From assembly GCF_001594145.1 (NCBI RefSeq), contig NZ_LVCF01000032.1, positions 11,804 to 75,803 on the forward strand: 64,000 nucleotides of DNA, read 5' to 3'. This document shows positions 56,884 to 63,944 of this stretch, piece after piece (the first letter of the stretch is position 1; the number at the start of each line of letters is the position of its first letter). Below the pieces are notes generated by a model, which was given only the letters and a program-made list of their open reading frames with translations, searched no databases and was not told the origin of the DNA. This DNA comes from Branchiibius sp. NY16-3462-2 (lineage in GTDB: Bacteria > Actinomycetota > Actinomycetes > Actinomycetales > Dermatophilaceae). The position numbers and the translations under genes are program-made.

Positions 56884-57312
56884 GTGAACGTTGACTCCCT
56901 CCTGCACCGCTGGCCGCACACGACTGGCGCGTTGTGGTGCGCCGCCGCGCTGGTGGTGTCGATCGTGCTGGCGTGCGCAGTCCGTCGAGTCCGGTCGCAC
57001 CGCAGTTACCAGCGGGATCCGTTGCGAGTGTTCAGCCAGCAGGACAAAGCGACCGTCTCCGCGTGGTGCGGTGGCCGATGCGAGCACAAGTCGTTGCTGC
57101 TGCCTCGTTGCCGGGCGCGTGGGACCGCCGGCGATCACCTGGTCCCGCACTCCAAGGGCGGCCCGACCACGTTGGAGAACCTGCAGATGCTCTGCACGCG
57201 CCACAACCTGCGCAAGTCCAACAAGACACCGTCTCGGTTGTACCTGTACCGGTTGGCTGCTCGTCGGCGCGCCTACTTTCCGGACGGACAACCCAGACTC
57301 ACTCGCCGCTAG
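56884..57312 (+). CDS. Membrane-anchored HNH endonuclease
   Basis: 142 residues from GTG 56884, 6 bases after a box (56868-56877). One membrane helix (LWCAAALVVSIVLACAV) is followed by a classic HNH zinc-type domain: SAWCGGRCEHKSLLLPRC, RGTAGDHLVPHSKGGPTTLE and NLQMLCTRHNLRKSNKTPS, with the His and both CxxC-like pairs present. Most HNH nucleases of phages and defence systems are soluble, so the helix is unusual. It could act at the transfer channel. Confidence 0.78.
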   Translation: MNVDSLLHRWPHTTGALWCAAALVVSIVLACAVRRVRSHRSYQRDPLRVFSQQDKATVSAWCGGRCEHKSLLLPRCRARGTAGDHLVPHSKGGPTTLENLQMLCTRHNLRKSNKTPSRLYLYRLAARRRAYFPDGQPRLTRR

Positions 57313-57344
57313 CCCGCCGATCGGTGCGACGCGTCTCGGTGGTG

Positions 57345-57362
57345 CCCGCCAACCAACAAGGC
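57345..57362 (+). promoter_or_regulatory. GCCAACCAA box, copy 6 (no start codon)
   Basis: CCCGCCAACCAACAAGGC, followed by GAG instead of ATG. It lies between the HNH stop and the operon-head element at 57380. Confidence 0.45.
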
Positions 57363-57379
57363 GAGGAAAGCAGTAACTC

Positions 57380-57410
57380 GACCCTGGGTTTGCGGACCTG
57401 GCCCATGTAG
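57380..57410 (+). promoter_or_regulatory. Operon-head element, copy 4
   Basis: GACCCTGG, 12 bases, GGCCCATGTAG, 50 bases ahead of the conjugation-like operon at 57461. Confidence 0.6.
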
Positions 57411-57460
57411 GTCAGTGAGGCCGCAAAAAGGGGGCCGACCACCGACACGGAGGAAGTCTC

Positions 57461-57790
57461 GTGCGCATCACCAAAGTCCAGACCCTGGCCATCCAGGCCG
57501 AAGGTTCCACCTCGAACATGTCCGGTGCCTGGTCCGGCGTGTGGTCGAAGCTGACCAGTTCCGTGCCGAACCTCGGCACGCTGCTGACGTTGGTGGCGTT
57601 GGCGCTGGTCGCGTTCGCGATCATCAAGTACCTGATGGATCGGCGTCGCGGCGGCGGCGGCAACGCACAGCACTTGGCGTGGACGCTGGTGGCTGCCGGT
57701 GTGTTTGCCGCTCCCGGGTTGCTGTTCCCGCTGTTCCTGAAACTGGCCGATGGCGCGATCAACTGGGGTGGCTCAGTCCTGGGCGGCTGA
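57461..57790 (+). CDS. Small two-helix membrane protein, conjugation operon
   Basis: 109 residues from GTG 57461 (GGAGGAAGTCTC). Two long hydrophobic segments, LGTLLTLVALALVAFAIIKY and LAWTLVAAGVFAAPGLLFPL, separated by RRRGGGGN, the layout of VirB2/TrbC-like pilin or channel subunits. No signal peptide is clear. First gene of the transfer operon; homology is inferred from topology and position only. Confidence 0.6.
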   Translation: MRITKVQTLAIQAEGSTSNMSGAWSGVWSKLTSSVPNLGTLLTLVALALVAFAIIKYLMDRRRGGGGNAQHLAWTLVAAGVFAAPGLLFPLFLKLADGAINWGGSVLGG

Positions 57791-57799
57791 GCCTCCGCG

Positions 57800-58234
57800 A
57801 TGTACGTCTACGACCTGTCCGGGTTGACCCGGAGCCGCTCCGAAGACCGCCGGATGACCTGGCGGGGGTGGGATATGCCGCGCCGCACCTTCTACCTGTT
57901 GCTGGCCGTGTCGATTCCGATGCTGCCGATCACCGCGTGGGGATACACCCTGATGGGCATATGGGTGGTTGTTCCGGTGCTGGCCGCGTACGGGCTCATC
58001 TACTGGTTGGTCGAGACCCGCACGGCAGACGGTATGCGGCTACGGCGCTATCACGCGCTCATGGACTACCAGCGCTCCAACCGCGGCAGCTTCATCATGT
58101 GCGGACGTGAAATCTCGCCCGGCACCATCCGGCTGCACGTTCTGAGACAAGCCAATCGGCCGGCGTACGACGACAGCGCTGAGGCGCTCAGTGCAGCCCA
58201 GGAGCACACCACGCCGGAGACCGTATTCGGCTAA
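57800..58234 (+). CDS. TcpE/PrgI-like conjugation membrane protein
   Basis: 144 residues from ATG 57800. MYVYDLSGLTRSRSEDRRMT precedes two membrane helices (YLLLAVSIPMLPITAWGYTL; WVVVPVLAAYGLIYWLVE) and a cytosolic region with GMRLRRYHALMDYQRSN. Two adjacent helices with a short basic N terminus match TcpE/PrgI-type proteins of Gram-positive conjugation systems. It ends 43 bases before the large membrane protein. Confidence 0.6.
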   Translation: MYVYDLSGLTRSRSEDRRMTWRGWDMPRRTFYLLLAVSIPMLPITAWGYTLMGIWVVVPVLAAYGLIYWLVETRTADGMRLRRYHALMDYQRSNRGSFIMCGREISPGTIRLHVLRQANRPAYDDSAEALSAAQEHTTPETVFG

Positions 58235-58276
58235 CCAGCCAGAGCCAGCCCACCGCACCAACCAAAGGACCAGACT

Positions 58277-61200
58277 TTGCTGTCACGCAACGCGTTCCGT
58301 CGAGCCGCTCGCTGGCTGACGCTGTTCGCCGTCGTCTTCACCGTCGTGCTGAGCACGGTCGGTGTCACATCGGCAATCGCGTCGGCGCCGAGCCGCACGT
58401 TGGCTCTCGGCACCGGAACCGTTGCGGGACAGGAGGTTACCTACCTGCCGGCGTTCCGCCCGATCTCGCCGGACGAAGGAAGCGCGACCGCCCCGGTGTG
58501 CTCATCCAGCGGCAGTAGCGACGGCAGCACGAGCAGCGACCTACTGGCCGTGAACCGTTGGGCTCCAGTCACTTCCAACCTGCATTCCCGATTGGACGCG
58601 GACGCTTGGGGTGACATCAGCAACAAGGTGCAGCGCAACCAAGTCGACTCCACCATGCTCAGCGTGGGCAACGCGATGTGGCAAGCCTCGACATCGCTGG
58701 TGGAGTTGTCGAACAACTTCTGCATCGCCGACGGCATCGGCTACACCATCGACAACAAGGCTGGCGAACTGGCCAAGACGTTGTGGGGCGACGGGTCGGC
58801 CGGCGGCGTCACGATCGTCCTGCTACTGCTGATCGGTGCGATCGCGATGGCCGTGATGAGGGCACGCCAGTCGCCGGGGCAGTTCGGCAGAGCGATCATC
58901 AAGCCGGTGATGGTCCTGGCCCTGTTTGCCGTCATGATGAACGGCGCGCTGAGCACGGTTCCCGGCAAGTTCGGCACGATGAGCCCCGGCTGGATGGTCA
59001 ACGCCGCCAGCAACGTCGTGTCCGGGGTTTCTGGCGCGGTCGCGGCACCGATCGCCGACAACGCCTACGCGAACAGCTTCGCGACCCAGAACGCGCGTGA
59101 TTCTGCGTCTCAGAACGACGCGTCGTGCATCAACTACTTGACGGCCATGCGTTCGCAGTACGAAAAGAGTTTCGGCGGATCCAGTGCCTCGTTGAGGTCG
59201 TCAGCGGCTGTGCCTTTGGCGATGGACTCGATGTGGCAACTCAGTGGGTTGTCCAGCTACGTGCGCGCCCAATATGGGACTGACAACAACTACGGTTGGG
59301 CCAGCTTCTGCCGAGGACTTGAAGTCAACGCGGGATCCTCCCTGGTCGACGACGCAAAGACAGGTGTCTCAGTTCCGGAGCTTCTGGCGGCGCAAGGGAT
59401 GAGCGCGCCCAGTACCGTGACGACGTCGTGGGCGTTCGCACCGGCCGACGGCACCACATGGGACGAGATGGCAGTCTTCTGGGCTGCCTGCCAGACCGGT
59501 GACGGTGGCAAGAGCTGGTCCGTTGCGCCGGGTTGGGAGACGGTGTCTAACAGTCACACAGACGCCAAGACCCTGGACGCCAAGCAGTGCCTGGACTTCT
59601 ACAACGGCACCGGCAGCAAAGACGACATGTTCTTCAACTGGCAGGACGATGCCAGCGCTGTCCAGACTGGGACGAAGGACGTCAGTTCGGCCGCGATCAG
59701 CAGTGGCAACAACCCGCGAGACTTTCTCAACGTCCTGCACGGCACAAGTACGGGTTCGGCGTCCACCGCGGCGATGCTCTATGCCATGTTCAGCGTCATC
59801 AACCTGTTCATCTTCGGGGTGATGGCCGGGATGATCTTCGTGCTCAAAACGCTGCTACTGGCGTTCGGCTTGTTCGTGTTCTTCGTATTGCTCGTCGACA
59901 TCTTGCCGATCCACCGTGAAAGTCAGACGCTGCGCTATTTCAAGACGACGCTCGGCTTCGTCGTCGTCGCTTTCGGCTACAGCTTGGCGTTGTCAGTGAT
60001 GATCTTGATGACCAGCTTCATCCTGTCCATCGGCGACGCCATGGGGCTGTCTGGCTTCTTCGACGTCCTGTGGGTGTCGGCCGCCCCGATCATCGCGATC
60101 GTGGCGATGAAGATGATCTGGAAGAAGATCGCCAAAGCACCGGACCCGTTCAGTGTCCGCGGAGCCAAGGGGTACATGTCCAGCGCTGCGTCCGGCATGA
60201 TCGGCGGCGCCGCGGCAGAAGGCGTGTCCGGACTGTTCCAGCGTGGCAAGGAAGCGATGCCGGGCATGGGCCGCAACGCCAACGCTGGCGGCGTCATGGG
60301 CGGCGCGGGCAGCGGCTCGACCGTGGCCGGAGGAACCACCAACCCGCAGGGTGCTTCTGCTCGTTCCGGTGGTGCCGACCCTCTGGCGCGTGAGATCGAC
60401 GGCAACGCGGCCGGTGGGTCTGCGGGTGCGGGAGTCGACCCAGAGGTCGCTGAGCGTGCCGGCGCCGCAGGGTACGACCTGGACAGCAATGGTCGACCTG
60501 TCGCTGGCACCGGAGACGGAAGTTTGGACGACGAACTAGCCTCTGGCGCAGCAGCTGCGGGCGGTGCAAGCGCCAGCAGCGCATACGACCACAGCAACGT
60601 CGAACGTCGCTACGACCCGAAGGCTCAGCGCAAATCGCGTCGCGAGGGCGCCGCTCAGCGCCGCCAGTGGTACGGGGGCCGCGACGAGGTCGCCGGGGGA
60701 GCGAAGGCGAAGGTCGCCAACGAGCTCGCCGCTCGTCGTCAGCGTGCCATCCAAGCTCTACGCTCCAACCCGGTGAAGTCGACGCTGCACAGTCGCGGAG
60801 CCTGGACCGCCGTTGGTGCCGCGGGGCTCGCTGCCGGGGCCGTCACAGCGATGCCTGCGGCGTTTGCTGTGGCTGGCGCCGCGGGCCTGGTGGCTGCAGG
60901 GTCAACCCTGTCGCGCCGTGGCCGGGCACACCGTCAGTCGCGCAAGCTGCTCGACAACCGCGAGAAGAACGCGTTCTTCGACTCGATGAACCGTCAGGCG
61001 TCCGAGCGCAACAAGGAAGCAACCCGTCGCGCCGAGGAAGCCACGCAGCAGCGACAGCAGCAAGCCGCTGGTGGGCAGCAAGCCCCGGTGACGCCCCTGC
61101 CGGCAGCACCGGCCGCCGGACAGCAGGGCGCGCGCGGCGTCCAGAGCAATGCACCAGGTACCGCCGGGGACGACCCGCTGCCGGGCGAGCAGTCCAAGGA

Positions 61201-61642
61201 CACATCAGGTACGACCACAGAGCAGGTCGTTGTCGGACCGGCCGCCCAGCGCGACGACGCGACGGCCCTTCCGGGTGACGACACCGACGCCAGCGGTACC
61301 GGTGTCGGCGATCTCACGGACCCGCCCGACAACGTCCCGGCGACGGTCGGCGCGCCTGCCGAGTACGCCGACCCGGCCTCTGACACTCCGGTGACGGCGG
61401 CCCCGCAGCAGGTCCAGAACCCACCTCTTGCTGTTCCCTCCGCGACGGCCCAGCAGAGCCAGCCGGAGCTGCCGCAAGACGCACAGCAGGCCCCGAGCCC
61501 GCAGCGTGACGTTCCTACGGCTCAGGAACCGTCGACCCGCGCCGCGTGGCGTCAGTCTCGTCCTCGGTTCGGGGCACCCCGCGAGCCGCTGACGCCGCCG
61601 AGCGGCGATGACAACCCTGTGCCGCCAACCAATGGGGCATGA
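58277..61642 (+). CDS. Large polytopic membrane protein, VirB6/TrbL-like
   Basis: 1121 residues from TTG 58277 (AAAGGA upstream). A signal-like helix (LTLFAVVFTVVLSTVGVTSA) is followed by an extracellular domain, helices near residues 180-230 (VTIVLLLLIGAIAMAVM; PVMVLALFAVMMNGAL), a second extracellular domain with cysteines, and four more helices near 500-620 (NLFIFGVMAGMIFVLKTLLL; VVVAFGYSLALSVMILMTSF). The C-terminal ~480 residues are cytosolic, Ala/Gly/Pro/Gln-rich, with one helical hairpin. This fits a VirB6/TrbL-type channel protein. Its last bases contain a GCCAACCAA box. Confidence 0.7.
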   Translation: MLSRNAFRRAARWLTLFAVVFTVVLSTVGVTSAIASAPSRTLALGTGTVAGQEVTYLPAFRPISPDEGSATAPVCSSSGSSDGSTSSDLLAVNRWAPVTSNLHSRLDADAWGDISNKVQRNQVDSTMLSVGNAMWQASTSLVELSNNFCIADGIGYTIDNKAGELAKTLWGDGSAGGVTIVLLLLIGAIAMAVMRARQSPGQFGRAIIKPVMVLALFAVMMNGALSTVPGKFGTMSPGWMVNAASNVVSGVSGAVAAPIADNAYANSFATQNARDSASQNDASCINYLTAMRSQYEKSFGGSSASLRSSAAVPLAMDSMWQLSGLSSYVRAQYGTDNNYGWASFCRGLEVNAGSSLVDDAKTGVSVPELLAAQGMSAPSTVTTSWAFAPADGTTWDEMAVFWAACQTGDGGKSWSVAPGWETVSNSHTDAKTLDAKQCLDFYNGTGSKDDMFFNWQDDASAVQTGTKDVSSAAISSGNNPRDFLNVLHGTSTGSASTAAMLYAMFSVINLFIFGVMAGMIFVLKTLLLAFGLFVFFVLLVDILPIHRESQTLRYFKTTLGFVVVAFGYSLALSVMILMTSFILSIGDAMGLSGFFDVLWVSAAPIIAIVAMKMIWKKIAKAPDPFSVRGAKGYMSSAASGMIGGAAAEGVSGLFQRGKEAMPGMGRNANAGGVMGGAGSGSTVAGGTTNPQGASARSGGADPLAREIDGNAAGGSAGAGVDPEVAERAGAAGYDLDSNGRPVAGTGDGSLDDELASGAAAAGGASASSAYDHSNVERRYDPKAQRKSRREGAAQRRQWYGGRDEVAGGAKAKVANELAARRQRAIQALRSNPVKSTLHSRGAWTAVGAAGLAAGAVTAMPAAFAVAGAAGLVAAGSTLSRRGRAHRQSRKLLDNREKNAFFDSMNRQASERNKEATRRAEEATQQRQQQAAGGQQAPVTPLPAAPAAGQQGARGVQSNAPGTAGDDPLPGEQSKDTSGTTTEQVVVGPAAQRDDATALPGDDTDASGTGVGDLTDPPDNVPATVGAPAEYADPASDTPVTAAPQQVQNPPLAVPSATAQQSQPELPQDAQQAPSPQRDVPTAQEPSTRAAWRQSRPRFGAPREPLTPPSGDDNPVPPTNGA
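61621..61638 (+). promoter_or_regulatory. GCCAACCAA start box, copy 7
   Basis: GCCGCCAACCAATGGGGC directly before ATG 61639, overlapping the 3' end of the channel gene (which ends Val-Pro-Pro-Thr-Asn-Gly-Ala). Confidence 0.6.
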
Positions 61643-61662
61643 GCAAGATGGGTGAGCGATGA
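61639..61662 (+). CDS. Seven-codon mini-ORF
   Basis: MSKMGER, start abutting the box and stop overlapping ATG 61659 (CGATGA). The shortest example of box, mini-ORF and tagged gene. Confidence 0.35.
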   Translation: MSKMGER

Positions 61663-62402
61663 CCGTGGTTGAACAGCCGAGAGCCCCCGCCGGAGACCCC
61701 AACGGCGGTAGGTTCAGCGCTGTGATCCGTCCTGAATCTCCGATCGAGTTGTCCGGCCCCAACGCGGGGGGCACCTACCGGCACCCTCCACGCATCAAGG
61801 ACGTCGACGAATACGTCCAGTTTTGGGCGTCGGTCACGATCACCGACGAGGACTGTGAGACATTCGGCGACAATTACTTGGCGCACAGGGACCAGCAGGC
61901 AGGGGCCGCCAGCGCCGCCTTTGGGCAGGCGAACCCGTGGCCGCAGAACGCACCAAAGTCGAAGAAGTACCCGGACGGTGTGACGCCGGAAATCGCCGAG
62001 GCGCGACGGATCTGGAAGCAAGGCCGCGACATGGCCGTTGCGGAGGAGCGCGAAAAGGATCAAGTCGTATACACAGTCTCGTCACGCGATCTGTGCCGGC
62101 TGCGGGGCATGTGGACGTTCCGGTGGCAGCTAGATAAGGAGGACGCTGCGCTCTTGGAGCAGCAAGCGTTCGTCCTTGGCGACGGACGACAGGGGACGTT
62201 GGCTGACTTTGCACGGATGTACGAGTTCGACCAGTACGACGTCCAATACAACGCCAAGAAGCGTGCGGCCGAGGAAGAAGCCGCGCGCCTTGCTCGGGAG
62301 ACGGCGAAGGCCACCAAGGACGCCGCGTTCTGGACGAAGGATTCCGCCAGCTACCTGGGTGCTATCAACACCAACCAGGTCAGCCAGATGAACCCGTACT
62401 AA
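61659..62402 (+). CDS. Divergent tagged protein M in conjugation operon
   Basis: 247 residues. The N terminus contains DPNGGRFSAVIRPESPIELS, which retains the D-x-G-[RK]-F core and the E-S-x-x-x-L spacing of the tag but not GAIH. The body is charged and helical, ending with a coiled-coil-like stretch (YNAKKRAAEEEAARLARETA). Box and mini-ORF upstream are as for other tagged genes. Because it is the only one inside the transfer operon, it may show what the tag originally served. No known domain. Confidence 0.55.
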   Translation: MTVVEQPRAPAGDPNGGRFSAVIRPESPIELSGPNAGGTYRHPPRIKDVDEYVQFWASVTITDEDCETFGDNYLAHRDQQAGAASAAFGQANPWPQNAPKSKKYPDGVTPEIAEARRIWKQGRDMAVAEEREKDQVVYTVSSRDLCRLRGMWTFRWQLDKEDAALLEQQAFVLGDGRQGTLADFARMYEFDQYDVQYNAKKRAAEEEAARLARETAKATKDAAFWTKDSASYLGAINTNQVSQMNPY

Positions 62403-62418
62403 GCCACCACGGAGGCCC

Positions 62419-62460
62419 AAGAGGCGGCGCACCGGACTGGTCCCTGGTGCGCCGCCTCTT
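62419..62460. terminator. Perfect 15-bp bidirectional terminator
   Basis: AAGAGGCGGCGCACC and its exact complement flank a 12-base loop between the convergent genes ending at 62402 and 62479. Confidence 0.75.
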
Positions 62461-62478
62461 GTCGGCGCGGCTCTGCTT

Positions 62479-62994
62479 CTAGGCGGTCAGCCTGCTGACC
62501 ATCGTCTGGATGACGCTCTGCACGCTCGGGCTCATGGTGTTCTGCCATGCCCCGGCGGTGAAGCCGTTGGCTTCGGCTGTGACCCCGCCGTTGAACGTCG
62601 TCCCGTCATGCGCGCTCTTGTCGGGCGCGAAAGACACGATGAAGCCACGTTGAGTAGTCCCAACCTGGCACTGCAGGAGTGTGGCCGTGCCAGGGCGCTG
62701 CGCCACAACCACACCGAAGGTCTCACCGGACGGCACGTCCTTGCCGGACAGGTCCTTGTAGACCGCAGCGGCGCTGGCGGCGTCAGTGACTCCCGTCAGC
62801 GTCCGGCAAGCGGCCTCGGCGCTGGCATCGTCGGTGATCGACTTCCACGAGACCTTTGTCGATGCACCGGCACCAGACCCCGGGTTTCCACCACTGCCGC
62901 CGGCCGAGCCTCCGCTGCACGCGGCCATCGAGAAGCTGGCAGTGACGGCCAACGCCGTTGCTGCCAACTTGGCACTCGTCTTCATGGTCAGCAT
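62479..62994 (-). CDS. Small secreted lipoprotein
   Basis: 171 residues from ATG 62994 with ribosome site GGGAGGACTG; the frame is open further upstream but without signal. Lipoprotein signal MKTSAKLAATALAVTASFSM with the lipobox cysteine in AAC near residue 25, a Gly/Ser-rich linker, then a domain rich in strands (SGETFGVVVAQRPGTATLLQ; RGFIVSFAPDKSAHDGTTF). No known motif. It is the last element-side leftward gene; surface exclusion or host interaction is possible. Confidence 0.65.
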   Translation of the reverse strand: MLTMKTSAKLAATALAVTASFSMAACSGGSAGGSGGNPGSGAGASTKVSWKSITDDASAEAACRTLTGVTDAASAAAVYKDLSGKDVPSGETFGVVVAQRPGTATLLQCQVGTTQRGFIVSFAPDKSAHDGTTFNGGVTAEANGFTAGAWQNTMSPSVQSVIQTMVSRLTA

Positions 62995-63389
62995 CAGTCC
63001 TCCCTGGTCGTGGGCGGACCGCGCGGCCCGGCCTAGTTGGTTGGGGGCATCTGCTGGGCGGCTTCTGGCCGTTGTAGACACTCCATGCGCTGGACGGTGC
63101 GACGTGGCATCGCCGGGCTCCCACGCGAGGCCCGGTCGACTTGGTTTATGCTGTCCTGACGGTGCGACGCCGCTCGTCGCTGGGAGCGTCGGATCGAGCG
63201 ATTGCATGACCATTCCTTTCGACCACCCCTGGGGGTGAGGGTGGCCGCGGCAATCCTGCCTGCCGCTCGGACCAATGGGTCTGCGGCGCGCCGAGCGCGG
63301 TCGGGTCGGCTTCCCTTCTTGGAGTGATCTACGGCGCAAAACTGGCACAGAGCCGATCTTGTGATCTCGGCTGTGGGAGCCTCTGCGCT
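62995..63389. other. Gap with two orphan GTCGCACCGT boxes
   Basis: Minus-strand boxes at 63094-63103 and 63159-63168. The first lies 7 bases before an ATG that gives only 17 codons, whose stop is inside a GCCAACCAA-like CCCCCAACCAACTAGG near 63035. The second has no start codon at the right distance. A divergent palindrome AGCCGATC...GATCTCGGCT lies at 63353-63374 before the next gene. Possibly a degraded gene start region. Confidence 0.4.
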
Positions 63390-63728
63390 GTGCTGATCGA
63401 CGACGCTGAGCATGGGGACCTGGCAGCCCTGGCCGAACTGGCCCGCGTGCTCACGTTCCGCAACCTGCGGCTGCTTGAACTCCTGCGACAGGCCGAGGCA
63501 CCGGCGCTGCCTCGCGATCTAGGTCTGACCGCTGGCGACTTGAACGCCGCGGAGAAGCTCCGCATCCTGGCCCGCGTCGGCTTGGTTCGCCCGGTTCCGA
63601 CGAAGCCGCTGCGCTACGTGATCGAGCCGGGTGTCCTGCCCCGGCTTGGCAAGCTCGTGGCTCGGCTGGGTGCGAAGCAGGCCGTGGCCGTGGGGTCTGT
63701 CGCGGGCGCGTCTGGACCCACGAAATAG
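63390..63728 (+). CDS. Winged-helix (ArsR-like) regulator
   Basis: 112 residues from GTG 63390; earlier starts in the same frame exist. LAALAELARVLTFRNLRLLE, LLRQAEAPALPRDLGLTAGD and NAAEKLRILARVGLVRPVP resemble an ArsR-type winged helix-turn-helix without a visible metal site. A near-perfect palindrome just upstream suggests self-control. It is the gene nearest the tRNA-like border, where excision or transfer regulators often sit. A CCCACGAAA repeat overlaps its last codons. Confidence 0.6.
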   Translation: MLIDDAEHGDLAALAELARVLTFRNLRLLELLRQAEAPALPRDLGLTAGDLNAAEKLRILARVGLVRPVPTKPLRYVIEPGVLPRLGKLVARLGAKQAVAVGSVAGASGPTK

Positions 63729-63781
63729 TTAAGAGGCTTTTACCTTGGAAATCGCCGAGCCCCACGAAACGCCCACGAAAC
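63717..63781 (+). repeat. CCCACGAAA direct repeats (possible integrase arm sites)
   Basis: CCCACGAAA at 63717, CCCACGAAAC at 63761 and again at 63772. Short direct repeats beside a tRNA 3' end are typical arm-type sites of tyrosine integrases. Confidence 0.5.
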
Positions 63782-63839
63782 CCCCGCATATCTGCGCCGA
63801 TCGGTAGGGTTGTAGCGGTTTCCCGAACCACCACAAAGC

Positions 63840-63919
63840 GCGGCATAGCGCGGTAGAGCGGCGATGACTCGTTCATGGCATGGAAGAGGTCAGGGGTTCG
63901 AATCCCCTATGCTCCACCA
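63840..63919 (+). tRNA. tRNA-like sequence / probable attachment site
   Basis: The 3' half is tRNA-like: variable-region AGGTC, T arm AGGGG-TTCGAAT-CCCCT, acceptor strand ATGCTCC, A and CCA. A possible 5' acceptor strand GCGGCAT (63840-63846) pairs at 6 of 7 positions with one wobble and one mismatch. The D arm (GCGC-GGTA-GAGC) and the anticodon arm (GATGA-CTCGT-TCAT) are short and imperfect; the loop resembles a Thr CGT anticodon. It looks like a decayed or recombinant tRNA carrying an intact 3' end, as at an integration junction. A functional tRNA is doubtful. Confidence 0.5.
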
Positions 63920-63944
63920 CAGGCTGGCGGCGGGTTGCCCGCTG

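Noticed and set aside
58262..58276. CCAACCAAAGGACC before the TTG start of the large membrane protein as a further GCCAACCAA box
   Set aside because: Only the CAACCAA core matches and the spacing to the start differs; it mainly provides an ordinary AAAGGA ribosome site.
62995..63348. N-terminal extension of the 62479 lipoprotein frame up to 63348
   Set aside because: It would bury the lipoprotein signal, and a strong ribosome site sits at ATG 62994.
63840..63919. Annotation of a fully functional tRNA-Thr
   Set aside because: Acceptor has a mismatch, and the D and anticodon arms are shortened; only the 3' half is convincing.
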